Assembly: GCA_947561585.1 (NCBI GenBank)
Contig: CANNZV010000330.1
Span: 50,538 to 114,537 of the forward strand
Length of the DNA: 64,000 nucleotides
Reading direction: 5' to 3'
Source of the DNA: Caprella mutica
Taxonomy: Eukaryota; Arthropoda; Malacostraca; Amphipoda; Caprellidae
Shown here: piece after piece, positions 36,714-47,590 of the stretch
Numbering within the stretch: position 1 is the stretch's first letter
Layout: each line of letters begins with the position of its first letter
Program-made: the position numbers and the translations under genes
Notes under the pieces: model-generated
Databases searched by the model: none
Told to the model about the DNA's origin: nothing
What the model saw: only the letters and a program-made list of their open reading frames with translations

Positions 36714-36910
36714 AATTCTCCATAATTTGATATGAAAGATACATAATCTGGAGCCATCTACAATGATTTGGAATTTAAAATATTATTCGAATACCAAAAA
36801 ATAAGGCAATGAATTCAGGCAAATATTAACTTTAATTATAATTTGCCTAATTTTGAACAAACAAATCTACGTAGAGTTAGATTATAATATGAAATGTCTA
36901 AATCCAATGT

Positions 36911-38810
36911 TCTACTATCAGAGAAAAGAGTCTCTGTGATGATGTACTATCAGAGAAAAGAATCACTGTGATGATGTACTATCAGAGAAAAGAGTCACTG
37001 TGATGATGTACTATCAGAGAAAAGAGTCACTGTGATGATGTACTATCAAAGAAAAGAGTCACTGTGATGATGTAATATCAGAGAAAAGAGTCACTGTGAT
37101 GATGTACTATCAGATAAAAGAGTCACTGTGATGATGTACTATCAGAGAAAAGAGTCACTGTGATGATGTACTATCAGAGAAAAGAGTCACTGTGATGATG
37201 TACTATCAGAGAAAAGAGTCTCTGTGATGATGTACTATCAGAGAAAAGAGTCACTGTGATGATGTACTATCAGAGGAAAGAGTCACTGTGATGATGTACT
37301 ATCAGAGAAAAGAGTCACTGTGATGATGTACTATCAGAGAAAAGAGTCACTGTAATGATGTACTATCAGAGAAAAGAGTCACTGTGATGATGTACTATCA
37401 GAGAAAAGAGTCACTGTGATGATGTACTATCAGAGAAAAGAGTCACTGTGATGATGTAATATCAGAGAAAAGAATCACTGTGATGATGTACTATCAGAGA
37501 AAAGAGTCACTGTGATGATGTACTATCAGAGAAAAGAGTCACTGTGATGATGTACTATCAGAGAAAAGAGTCTCTGTGATGATGTACTATCAGAGAAAAG
37601 AGTCACTGTGATGATGTAATATCAGAGAAAAGAGTCACTGTGATGATGTACTATCAAAGAAAAGAGTCACTGTGATGATGTAATATCAGAGAAAAGAGTC
37701 ACTGTGATGATGTACTATCAGATAAAAGAGTCACTGTGATGATGTACTATCAGAGAAAAGAGTCACTGTGATGATGTACTATCAGAGAAAAGAGTCACTG
37801 TGATGATGTACTATCAGAGAAAAGAGTCACTGTGATGATGTACTATCAGGGAAAAGAGTCACTGTGATGATGTACTATCAGAGAAAAGAGTCACTGTGGT
37901 GATGTACTATCAGAGAAAAGAGTCACTGTGATGATGTACTATCAGAGAAAAGAGTCACTGTGACGATGTACTGTCAGAGAAAAGAGTCACTGTGATGATG
38001 TACTATCAGAGAAAAGAGTCACTGTGATGATGTACTATCAGAGAAAAGAGTCACTGTGATGATGTACTATCAGAGAAAAGAGTCACTGTGATGATGTACT
38101 ATCAGAGAAAAGAGTCACTGTGATGATGTACTATCAGGGAAAAGAGTCACTGTGATGATGTACTATTAGAGAAAAGAGTCACTGCGATGATGTACTATCA
38201 GAGAAAAGAGTCACTGTGATGATGTACTATTAGAGAAAAGAGTCACTGTGATGATGTACTATCAGAGAAAAGAGTCACTGTGATGATGTACTATCAGAGA
38301 AAAGAGTCACTGTGATGATGTACTATCAGAGAAAAGAGTCACTGTGATGATGTACTATCAGAGAAAAGAGTCACTGTGATGATGTACTATCAGAGAAAAG
38401 AGTCACTGTGATGATGTACTATCAGAGAAAAGAGTCACTGTGATGATGTACTATCAGAGAAAAGAGTCACTGTGATGATGTACTATCAGAGGAAAAGAGT
38501 CACTGTGATGATGTACTATCAGAGAAAAGAGTCACTGTGATGATGTACTATCAGAGAAAAGAGTGTCACTGTGATGATGTACTATCAGGGAAAAGAGTCA
38601 CTGTTATGATGTACTATCAGAGAAAAGAGTCACTGTGATGATGTACTATCAGAGAAAAGAGTCACTGTGATGATGTACTATCAGAGAAAAAGAGTCACTG
38701 TGATGATGTACTATCAGAGAAAAGAGTCACTGTGATGATGTACTATCAGAGAAAAGAGTCACTGTGATGATGTACTATCAGAGAAAAGAGTCACTGTGAT
38801 GATGTACTAT
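36911..38810 (+). repeat. 32-bp minisatellite array (family A, locus 3)
   Basis: About 59 units of the same 32-bp repeat as at 1-1749, in the same orientation. Markers tcaaag (37046, 37654) and cagataaaag (37111, 37719) are both 608 bp apart, a 19-unit higher-order period that differs from the 18-unit period at locus 1. Confidence 0.98.
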
Positions 38811-38811
38811 N
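38811..38811. other. Single ambiguous base at an orientation switch
   Basis: The only N in the window. Immediately left the 32-bp repeat reads forward; immediately right it reads reverse-complemented. This is typical of a contig or haplotype join, but a real inversion is possible. Confidence 0.9.
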
Positions 38812-39087
38812 CTGATAGTACAATCATCACAGTGACTCTTTTCTCTGATAGTACATCATCACAGTGACTCTTTTCTCTGATAGTACATCATCACAGTGAC
38901 TCTTTTCTCTGATAGTACATCATCACAGTGACTCTTTTCTCTGATAGTACATCTCTTTTCTCTGATAGTACATCATCACAGTGACTCTTTTCTCTGATAG
39001 TACATCATCACAGTGGCTCTTTTCTCTGATAGTACATCATCACAGTGACTCTTTTCTCTGATAGTACATCATCACAGTAACTTTTTT
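38812..39087 (-). repeat. 32-bp minisatellite family A, inverted arm
   Basis: About 8.5 units of the family A repeat in reverse complement. One unit near 38950 lacks about 15 bases. Together with 36911-38810 it makes a head-to-head palindrome around the N. Confidence 0.97.
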
Positions 39088-40479
39088 TCATATAGCTACT
39101 ACCTATTCCTTATCGTTATATTATCTATCTTATCTGTTTTTATATTGTAGGTACTGCTGTGATCGGAAGAAACAGTTTTTTCCTATCAAGTGTCTTGACT
39201 AATTCTTTAATTCAATATTCCTATTACGTGACTTTGTTTTTCAACTTTCTAAAACTCGTGAAGATTCTTATAATTATAATCTGAAATTATTTTTTCTAAA
39301 ATTTTAAAGATTAGGTCTAGAACGAGAAAGTGAGTTGGCATCATTTTAGCTCCATATTAATTCAGTTGCTAGTTACGTTAAATAGAACCTTTTAAACTAA
39401 CTTCTTTTAATGGAAAATGAAATTTTTAAGGAGTTAAAATTATGCAATAACTTGAGTCCTACCTCGCTATTATTAGGTTCTAGGAAACTCAAGTGTGGAA
39501 AATTCCCAGCGATTTTTATATTCATTTATTAATATGCATTAAAATTGATAGTTATAATTTAGTTACAAATTTCAATGCATATTATTGGTAAGTTTCACTT
39601 AAACTACAAATTGTAATGCATATTAATATAAAAGGCACTGGGAGTTTTCCGATCACGCTATTATAAATGCCAGGTCTGCCTGTAATATAAATCACAACAA
39701 TCTAAAATTCTAAACCATCTCCTTTTCCATCCACCACAGACAGTATACCTGTATGGCATCCTAGGATGTTCCTGTCAATCTGAAGGTTAATCAAACAACA
39801 TTTCCGTACAATCACATGGATCTTCTCAAAAGAATGACATGCAACGTCTAATATGCGTAAAACAATAAGTGTTATTTTAACAAAAGATCAAATAAATAAG
39901 AGGTTCTTTGTGAAAGATTTCTTTTCAATTAGCTTTACGTGATACAGTACAGATACCTACTTTCTCAGGATTCGATTTAATTTGAGTAGTTTCTTAATTT
40001 CACGTATTAGTAAGAAGAGTTTTATTCATTTGTACCACACTGTGGTCTGTTAGAGTTTATGGTAACGACTCAATTGCCGATTGCTTTAAACACAAGATTG
40101 GGTAATAGTTAAAAACCCTTTCTGGTTACCGTCAGCATTCGGTAATAGAGTAGTTATCCTTCGTATGCTTCTACATCAAATATTAACTATTTCAAATAAA
40201 GAGCATAGGTTCGTCATATATTTGTTCACAGTTGTAATAATTGCTTATTCGGTAATTTTGAAAATATCAATTTTTCCAATGTTTAAACTTATACAATTGA
40301 TAATCAAATGGCGGGTATATAACATGCACCAAAGGTTAACATTATAATGTATAGTAACAACAATTTTAACTTTGTTAAAAACTAGGAAAGTTACAAAGCG
40401 GTAGCAACTACAATCGGTATGTTTTAACCGACTACATCAGAAAATTTGTGTGTTTCTGTTAAATCGAGACTTTTTGTGA
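39088..40479. other. Non-array AT-rich region
   Basis: First long array-free stretch. Contains the small MITE at 39497-39650. A pyrimidine tract ending in cag (about 39740) followed by a possible donor at 39786 could mark a 46-bp exon, but no coding context supports it. Nothing else recognised. Confidence 0.4.
39497..39650. mobile_element. Palindromic MITE, 154 bp
   Basis: Starts ggaaaattcccagcg and ends cactgggagttttcc, approximate inverted repeats. The inner blocks attaatatgcattaaaa and ttgtaatgcatattaat extend the pairing to about 50 bp per arm. No coding capacity and no clear target duplication. Superfamily unknown. Confidence 0.6.
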
Positions 40480-40944
40480 ATGCCGCTAACTAATGTTTCT
40501 TTTATAGCATTGGAAGCTGAATATAAGCGTATGAACATCATAGTGAGATATTGGCAATCAATATTTTCTGCTAAACCCAGCTTAAGGCACGTGTTACTTA
40601 CGGACCAAAGAAGCTACGAGGTGCTACAACTTTTAGAACAACAAACACGAGATACCAATTCGAAACCCACGTGGTTATCATTATTCTGGGATGCTAGATC
40701 AGAAGCCATGCCCCATTTCGGTTGTCAAAGACGTCAGAAAAAGACGCGCCTCCCATTTCAGATTGCTGTTGACGTAACACTTTACTCTGACGTCAGAACT
40801 ATCGCATTTAGGTTTCGAAGGTATCAACGTCTTTCTGTTCAAGAGAAGGAATTAGGACGGGTAAGGAATAAGATCTACGGAATATATTTAATGGTACTAC
40901 AATACCGGAAAATTTTAAACAACAGTGCAAGTAGGTTGAGTTAG
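40480..40944 (+). CDS. Unidentified 154-codon ORF or exon
   Basis: A continuous frame with unbiased, protein-like composition in an otherwise AT-rich area. It is rich in R/K and aromatic residues (for example EAEYKRMNIIVRYWQSIF near the N terminus and FRFRRYQRL later). I recognise no family, signal peptide or membrane helix. The sequence ctaactaatgtttcttttatag at 40486-40507 looks like a branch point, pyrimidine tract and AG, so the true coding part may start at 40508 as an internal or terminal exon rather than at the ATG. It could also be a decayed transposon piece. Confidence 0.3.
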   Translation: MPLTNVSFIALEAEYKRMNIIVRYWQSIFSAKPSLRHVLLTDQRSYEVLQLLEQQTRDTNSKPTWLSLFWDARSEAMPHFGCQRRQKKTRLPFQIAVDVTLYSDVRTIAFRFRRYQRLSVQEKELGRVRNKIYGIYLMVLQYRKILNNSASRLS

Positions 40945-42488
40945 TGAATGTGTAAGAACGATGAGAAAGAGAAGAGAAATACGAGTTAGATTAGGAAACA
41001 GGCCAAGTAGCAAAGTGTGGTAATCCTAGCCAAATAATTGGTAAACTTTTACTCAGGCCGACTAATGTAGTAAATATTAACGAATGTACTAAATTCCGAT
41101 CCCAGTTGACTCCGGCATGATCAGTAACCAATCGTTCATACAGGGCACCCGAACGCTCAACCTCACTTTCGTGAGTCCTAAGACTATACCACTCAGCCTA
41201 ATTTAAAAGTAAATTAGGCCGATTATGGAGAGTCCTCTCCACTTGGCTAGGATTTTGCCACACTATTTTACTTGGACAAATAGGTGCATTATGTTTAGGC
41301 AAGGCTTATGGGTACTGTGACCCTAGAGGATTATTATACCGCACACTATATCACTACATCATAATGCACAGAACTAACACCTAGTTAACAGACAAGCTTA
41401 GAGAAACAATAGAGACTTTAAATTCATAACTTGGACTCGACAGATTGAAAAACATAATCAATCTAAACAAGTTATAGCGTATGACGGGTTTGAGTGTTGT
41501 TGTGACCCTGTAAGATGGAAAATAATTAAAGTTTTCAATTACATCATTCGAAAGAATAGTTATTTTTTTTAGTATAAAATTGAAGAAAAGTAAATTTAAA
41601 TTTATTTTGAACCATTTCTAACGGACCCGTCATACACTACATTGCACTTAAATATACGACGTAAAATATTGGGAGAGAAAATATGTTTTTAGAGAGCTAG
41701 TTAAGTACAAAATTTTCAGAATTAGAATATTGCTGAAAATGAGAGCACGAGAAATAAAATTTGAAAGAAAGTCATATAGCTATATTATCAATGTTAGTAT
41801 TCACTAGCTACTAATATTAAATGCAATAACACTAAATGCCTTTAAGAAATACTGAACACGTTCTAGAAGAGCCTACAATAATCAATTTCTTAACTTGTTC
41901 TACCTACCTATTCGTAACATACCTAGTTAGCTTCAAGATCTTTTTTCAACACTAGCTATTTCCAAACACGGGATCTTCGAAAAAGAAATCATTTGATCAT
42001 TCGGTTACAGCAGAAAATATATTGAAATCGATGTTCAATTAAAAAGTTAGCCACTAAAATTACACTAGGTTTTGAAACACAAAAAGATAAGTTTGATTAA
42101 TAAAATGAATTAAAATTGGAACACAAAAGCTTTCAAATAGTCTGCTAGCTACGTAAAATTAATATAAATAAAGTTGTAGCTTTGAAATATCCTCAACAAT
42201 AGCAACAATCAATGATTTATTAAAAGAAAGATAAACTTAGTAACGATCAAACATGCTATATACATAGAAACAATCAACATCACTATATGTGTAAATTTTC
42301 ATTAAGAGTTATAACACCAGAAAAAAACCAGGATCTAAACTCTAGTTTCTATTCCAGACCATCTGGATGGGGGTTTTAAACTTTTGAAACCCCTAAAAGT
42401 TCTAGTGATCATATTAAGTCATTTAAACTGAGTGTGAAAAACAGTTCAATCAACTATAAAGATATAAAACAAATAGAGATTTGAATCT
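40945..42488. other. Non-array region with small elements
   Basis: Contains the tRNA-like inverted-repeat element at 41003-41272. A weaker pair, gtatgacgggt (about 41479) and acccgtcatac (about 41638), might bound another 160-bp MITE. The rest is unrecognised. Confidence 0.4.
41003..41272 (-). mobile_element. Inverted-repeat element with tRNA-like internal promoter
   Basis: The ends pair as inverted repeats: left agtgtggtaatcctagccaa, right (reverse complement) agtgtggcaaaatcctagcc. Inside, on the minus strand at about 41150-41215, ggctgagtggtatag matches a tRNA-Leu/Ser-type A-box and gcgttcgggtgcc resembles a B-box, about 40 bases apart. It is either a tRNA-derived SINE trapped in a MITE or a composite element. 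No functional tRNA fold is claimed. Confidence 0.45.
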
Positions 42489-42828
42489 GTCAGAACGTGT
42501 CCGAACTCGTTTGAACGTGTCCGAACTCGTTTGAACGTGTCCGAACTCGTTTGAACGTGTCCGAACTCGTTTGAACGTGTCCGAACTCGTTTGAACGTGT
42601 CCGAACTCGTTTGAACATGTCCGAACTCGTTTGAACATGTCCGAACTCGTTTGAACGTGTCCGAACTCGTTTGAACGTGTCCGAACTCGTTTGAACGTGT
42701 CCGAACTCGTTTGAACGTGTCCGAACTCGTTTGAACGTGTCTGAACTTGTTTGAACGTGTCCGAACTTGTTTGAACGTGTCCGAACTTGTTTGAACGTGT
42801 CCGAACTTGTTTGAACGTGTCCGAACTC
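42489..42828. repeat. 20-bp minisatellite
   Basis: 17 copies of gaacgtgtccgaactcgttt. The rightmost four use cttgttt. This is the last clean minisatellite before the gene-bearing half. Minus-strand frames are shadows. Confidence 0.97.
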
Positions 42829-43424
42829 GGAAATATAAATTACTAACTACTATCATCAACACTGTCAGTAAAATACAGTATCTTCTAAATTCTTGCGATT
42901 GAAGCCATTAGCTATCTATGAAGCTCTAAAACAGTTCTCAATGAACCTATTGGCCCTAATTAGAAGTTCCGTTTGAAAGGATGGTAAATACTGTTGTAAC
43001 TCTGGCACATAGTCAACTTTTTCTAGCTACACTAAAATTTGCACCTTTCCAACTCGACTAATACTAGGAACATTATCCACTAATTTATAGACAATTCAAA
43101 CATGACGAAAGTCTTTCTATATGCTGTTTATAGTCTTGTATTCATTCATTTAAGAAATACAAAATTAGAAAAAAACATTTCTGCATTATTTAGTGGGTAG
43201 CTAGGCAACAAAATTGCTTATGGAGAACTTATTTCCTATTTCAACTTAGAGAAAGTTGCATTGATTATTGTGAAAGAAATTCTGCATCTGTTATTTTGAA
43301 TATCTGAACAGAGTCGACGGTAACAGATATCGAAAAATGTTGAATTCAGGTGAATCAGTAAGCACAAGAAACTACAATTAATCATCTAGCTCAATGAAAT
43401 CAACAGCAAGGGGTTAAGATGAGT

Positions 43425-43777
43425 TTAGGTGCGAGAAGTGGATGCCACAGCAGCAGAAGCGATGTTGCTGTCACTATCACTGTCATCATCACCCTCTTTG
43501 GTTCTCATTTTCTCGCACATGAAAATGGTGACTGCGAGAGCGATGGCCTGAGCGACTATTCCAAGGAAGGGCCAGAGAGCACGCAGGGGATCCTTTACCC
43601 TCACGTTGGTAGTGGTGCGGAAGGTCAGTTTAGGATCGTAAGTAATGACACACGTGTAGTGTCCACGGTCCCCCTGATCCACATTTGTGATATTGAAAGA
43701 TCCGTCAAGGAGTTCATCCGCATTGGGGAAGATGACAAGTCTGGAGGCATTTACAGCCTGCTCAAGGGGTACCTCCT
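43425..43777 (-). CDS. Bsg: Basigin-like exon 5: end of Ig 2, transmembrane helix, tail
   Basis: Starts at the acceptor ttttattttatttttccag. Encodes the second Ig cysteine (GHYTCV), the juxtamembrane KDPLR, the helix with the WPFLGIVA signature, the CEKMR stop-transfer residues and the acidic tail (GDDDSDSDS), then a stop. Confidence 0.93.
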
Positions 43778-46700
43778 CTGGAAAAATAAAATAAAACAGT
43801 TTGACTAATTTTTTTAGACAATTATCATAATCCCAACATGGTAGATTGTGATATAATCAACACAAACAAAAGTTGAGAATAAATATATTAAGATTATGAA
43901 TAGACACTACCTAACACAAATTAATAGCTAGCTAGTTCGTAGTTTAGGAGCATAATCATTACGTTACATTCTGACACTGCAAGTAGCTACAGTAAAGAAA
44001 ATAAAATAGTACTACGGTCTACAGTAGAACTTCTCTATAGTGAATTAGTTAGGATGTACCCTGAATAGTGAAAATTTTTCTTTTGGGCAATAAGATAGCC
44101 TTCATTTTTCTAAAAACTGATAGTAATTTATCATAGACTACTAAAGAATATTTTTTTACTAAATGGGGTAGCTACATCCTAATCTATTCACTAAAGGAGG
44201 AGTTCTACTGTGGATAGAATTGCATTTCTTCAGTTACTTTTACCTTTGAGCCAGTGCACTACTGGGCTAAGATTATCATCTCCACTAGCCTGACAAGTGA
44301 GACTCAAATCGGTACCCTCATCCACCTCGGTACTTTTTGGCATGTTGGTGTAGGTGATGGAAGTAACTAGGAACTCCTTCTTGCGTTCAGGAGAGCCCTT
44401 TACTCTGCATTGGTAGTAGCCGATGTCCTCTGCTTCAGCTTTATCAATTCTGAACTTGGCAGTAGTCTTCTGAGTTTGGTTGTTGACGTGAGTCTCAACT
44501 GTTTCTTCATAGATTGTAAACTCTCTGTGGTCCAAAGACTCGACCTCTTCTTCTTGGGCTTCAGTTTCACCTTCATACCTGATTAAAGATGATCTTAATA
44601 ATCACAATTGAAATATAATAAAAAGTGGAAAGGTTATGATTTGGTTTAGCCAACGCATCTTTTTTCCACAAAACTAGTTAGTTTTAGGGGACTAAATATT
44701 ATTACTGGTACAATAAAAGGTTAAGAAGCTAAATATCATTTTGTTGAAATAACCAAGATTTGAATTAACTAACTCCTTCTTTTATAGATAATTGGGTATC
44801 TAAGACATCTCTTTGTAAATTAGGATAGCAATTGAATTTGAAAATGAATGTCACCAAATAATGAGCTAAAATCTCTCTTTGCATCTCGTAAATTTTAATC
44901 TATTCAGAATAAACATATTCAAGTATTTGGTTTACCTGAAAAGAACCATAATTAAAAAAACTTCAGAGAATTTCCTTACCAAGTAATCTTGAGAGGTTCA
45001 CCATCTTTATGGAAGAAGGAGCAGTAGAGAGTGAGGGGATTACCAACTGTCAGAATTTTTACTTCTCTTCCTGAAACACGTATTGATAGTTAGAATGGAG
45101 ACTCCATTTATTCAACACGTTAACTGCCATGACACTTTTCTCGTCATACCACCAGGTGAAACTACACTCACCAACGAGTTGGAGTTATTAGGGCTGTACG
45201 GATACCGTAATTATTACCGATACGAGTACCTAAACTCTCTATTGGTAATCTGCCGATACACTGATCTCAAAAAATATCAGTTACTAATACTGATATAATG
45301 GCAGATATAACTAGTACTGATAGTTCTGTTACAGCCTTAGTGACTACTGTGGTTGAGATAGGAAAGTATGCAAGATAATGACATGGCTGTTAACATGTTC
45401 AACTTTTATATCACTACAATAAAAATAAATTTCACTTGTCTATCAATTTGATATGGGCAGATTTCTCTCACCTGATTCGACCTGAAGCTTCTCCTTCTTT
45501 TTGGCACCGAGGACTGCAATTGAAATACCATTAGAAGGAGGTAGGTAAATGCTAAAGAAATTCCCAGACAAAGACACTCGTCTTCAGCATTATTTATACA
45601 ATGAATATACATACATTGGCTAACTACTTTAAAAGGTTTATATAAAAATCATACAAGATTTGACAATTTTTTTTAATTGCAATACAAAAAAGCGGGAAAT
45701 GCAACTATTATTCCTTTAAAAAAATATAAAATCATTTTGAAGAGCATCATCATGACTGAATATGGCAGAAAATTTAGATTTCATACAAAGTTATTGAAAA
45801 TGATCAGTAATTATTTACCTAGCTATATGAAAATAATTGATTTAATTACAAATAAAATAATTTATTCAATTTAGCTACTTTATGATGAAAGTTAAGAAAG
45901 AGGGAATTTAAGGAATATATATAGCAGGCTGTGACTTTGATTTAGACAGTAAATGAGCTCAAATCTTCTGATATTTACAGTAGAGCTGTCTGATTTATCA
46001 GGAACTGTGGATCATAATTTAGGAATATCCTATTTTGTGATAACTAGTTTTTATTTTGCTATGTTCTAAATAGCTATCAGTGTCCTTTTCTAAACCCTTT
46101 TGATAGTACCTAACTAATGACTCAAATTTGTGGCCAGTTAACTGCTTACAGTAATGAAATGAAAAAAATCAATTACTACAGAGAGTTACACTAGCTAATT
46201 ATTTACAATTAAAGATATAGCTACCTAGTAGCTAGAGTGCTTTTTTCTGATGCAAGGAAAAACTGTCCTAAAGGGTAGATTATGTTATTCTAAATCTTAA
46301 GTAATTTCATAAATGTTATTTATGATATTAACACGCTAATAATTTGGTAGAACAATTTCACAGTGAGTTGAATGAAGTATATACCAACTGTGAGTCTGTG
46401 ACATGTTCCATCATACTGGCTAGATATTTATAATACAAGTAACAACCATACAAATTTTTGTAATGGTGGGAAAAATATAACTTACCTATAATTTACCTGT
46501 AAATAATAATGAATCAGATTGTATTTGATGTTAACTTTGGCTGACTTTTCTCATCTCTAGAATGAATAATTTTACAACATCAGTAGTTTTTTTTACCATT
46601 ACTTTCAAAGTTGGGAAGAAAGATTGTTTTTTCCATCTTCTCTGATCAAGAATCAGAGAAATTTAGGCGTTGGCAGTTTTGTTCAAGGAAACGTCAGCAG

Positions 46701-46831
46701 AGTTCAGTGCACCAAATACAAAATGGAAAAAAGAATGGAGGTGAGTAGATATTTATAAATAATTTGTACAACTTACCTGAAGGAGCAAAAGCTAAAGCAG
46801 ATAACAGGAGGAGGAGCCACAAGCACTGCAT
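43425..46831 (-). CDS. Bsg: Basigin/CD147-like Ig-superfamily membrane protein (five coding exons)
   Basis: Coding exons in transcript order are 46831-46777, 45513-45472, 45070-44980, 44578-44244 and 43777-43425. All introns are GT-AG and the phases match, giving 876 nt: 291 residues plus stop. Residues 1-15 form a signal peptide. Ig domain 1 has C49 and C120 with W63 and DIGYYQC; Ig domain 2 has C158 and C217 with W172 and DRGHYTC. A transmembrane helix lies at about 242-262, containing ALWPFLGIVA, a hallmark of basigin/neuroplastin. A short acidic serine-rich tail follows. N-glycosylation sequons are at N96, N184 and N203. Basigins are plasma-membrane glycoproteins that chaperone monocarboxylate transporters and act in adhesion. 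Length fits two-Ig basigin (about 270 residues). Oddity: the usual glutamate in the helix is Q251. The start ATG has A at -3. Transcription-start and polyadenylation sites were not identified. Confidence 0.93.
44022..44210. mobile_element. TA-flanked MITE in basigin-like intron 4
   Basis: Begins cagtagaacttctctatagt and ends, in reverse complement, cagtagaactcctcctttag. The pairing extends through ttaggatgta blocks. TA precedes the left end; the right flank is tg, perhaps a mutated TA. CAGTAGAAC ends and TA targets fit Tc1/mariner/pogo-type elements. A related fragment lies at 51926-51975. No transposase. Confidence 0.7.
44244..44578 (-). CDS. Bsg: Basigin-like exon 4: rest of Ig 1 and first half of Ig 2
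   Basis: Includes the acidic loop (EAQEEEVES), the Ig 1 motif AEDIGYYQC, the interdomain linker and LSLTCQASG of Ig 2, ending after HWLK. Acceptor tctttaatcag, donor gtaaaagt. Confidence 0.92.
44980..45070 (-). CDS. Bsg: Basigin-like exon 3: first half of Ig domain 1
   Basis: Carries the first Ig cysteine (LTLYCSF) and most of the strand leading to the conserved tryptophan, whose codon is split across the next intron (TG|G). Acceptor gtgtttcag, donor gtaagg. Confidence 0.9.
45124..45389. mobile_element. TTAA-flanked MITE in basigin-like intron 2
   Basis: TTAA stands on both sides (45120-45123, 45390-45393). The ends ctgccatgacac and, reversed, cagccatgtcatt are inverted repeats, and the similarity continues outside into acacg/acatg. 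TTAA duplication is the signature of piggyBac-type transposition. The 71-codon plus-strand frame inside is not recognisable. Confidence 0.7.
45472..45513 (-). CDS. Bsg: Basigin-like exon 2: lysine-rich linker microexon
   Basis: A 42-nt exon (14 codons' worth, phase 1 at both ends) encoding VLGAKKKEKLQVES. The acceptor is tttcaattgcag and the donor gtgaga. Symmetric phase means it could be skipped without a frameshift. Confidence 0.85.
46514..46726 (-). mobile_element. Copy of the small CCAG MITE in basigin-like intron 1
   Basis: The left end, tcagattgtatttgatgtta, and the right end, cagtgcaccaaatacaaaat, match in reverse the ends of the 54908-55153 element (cagtttgtatttggtgcact and accaccaaatacaatctgg). 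Diverged; no coding capacity. Confidence 0.55.
46777..46831 (-). CDS. Bsg: Basigin-like exon 1: start codon and signal peptide
   Basis: Encodes MQCLWLLLLLSALAFAPS plus the first base of a split codon. The hydrophobic leucine run followed by small residues is a classic signal peptide. The donor is gtaagt, the best in the gene. Confidence 0.9.
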
Positions 46832-46967
46832 AGTTCTAAGTTTATGCTCAGTAGGTATCAGAATAAACTACTTTTCTACACTATGCTAACAGAAGAGAAA
46901 CTGTACCAAGAAAAAGAGAGAGGTGATGTATTAGTTTACGTGTGAATGTCTCCTATATTTCCATTTA

Positions 46968-47215
46968 TTTTGAATTTATGTTTTCATTTGAAAATTCATA
47001 TTTTCATTTGTTTTGAAAATTTATATTTTCATTTGTCTGGAAATTTATATTTTCATTTATTTGGAAAATTAATATTTTCATTTGTTTTGAAAATTTACAC
47101 TTTCATTTGATTAGAAAATTAATATTTCCATTTGTTTAGAAATTTATATTACCATTTGTTTTAAATATTTATATTACCATTTGTTTTGAAAATTTGTATT
47201 TTCATTTGTTTAAAA
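46968..47215. repeat. Degenerate 26-27-bp repeat upstream of the basigin-like start
   Basis: About nine imperfect copies of tatattttcatttgttttga plus gaaaattta, beginning some 140 bp 5' of the start codon. It may lie in the promoter or 5' UTR intron. Much more diverged than the arrays of the left half. Confidence 0.75.
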
Positions 47216-47590
47216 AAAATTATATTTAGCTACATTGGGTTGGAAATTTGTTAGCTTTTATATGATATTCAATTTTAAAGTTATAAAGCAAATGGGTAGA
47301 AGTAATAATGAATGGAAATATAGGAGATGTTCATAATTGGTTTATAGGTTATAAGTGCGCTTACATTATTTTTATTAGGTAAAAAATGACATGGAATTTT
47401 ACAGGTCTTCAATTTTACCATTCAATTAATTAGGTAGCTAGCTACCTAATAAAAAGCAGGTACAAAATTAAAATTGTCCAAATTTTAACAAGAACTACCT
47501 TATTTTTGTTCGATTTTCTTTAGCTAATGCAAATTTTTGTCAGCTGTAACCACATTGTTCTTTAGGTTTCTTATTCCTAATAGTTTTCTA

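Noticed and set aside
1..39087. CRISPR array
   Set aside because: The arrays have no unique spacers between repeats, no cas genes are present, and the genome is eukaryotic.
42446..42862. 138-codon minus frame over the 20-bp array
   Set aside because: The periodic peptide follows directly from the repeat (60 nt, 20 residues per three units), and no gene features surround it.
44230..44243. Reading through the end of basigin-like exon 4 to the stop at 44230
   Set aside because: A good donor (g|gtaaaagt) lies at 44243/44244, and the next exon continues the Ig fold in phase. The few extra codons are intronic.
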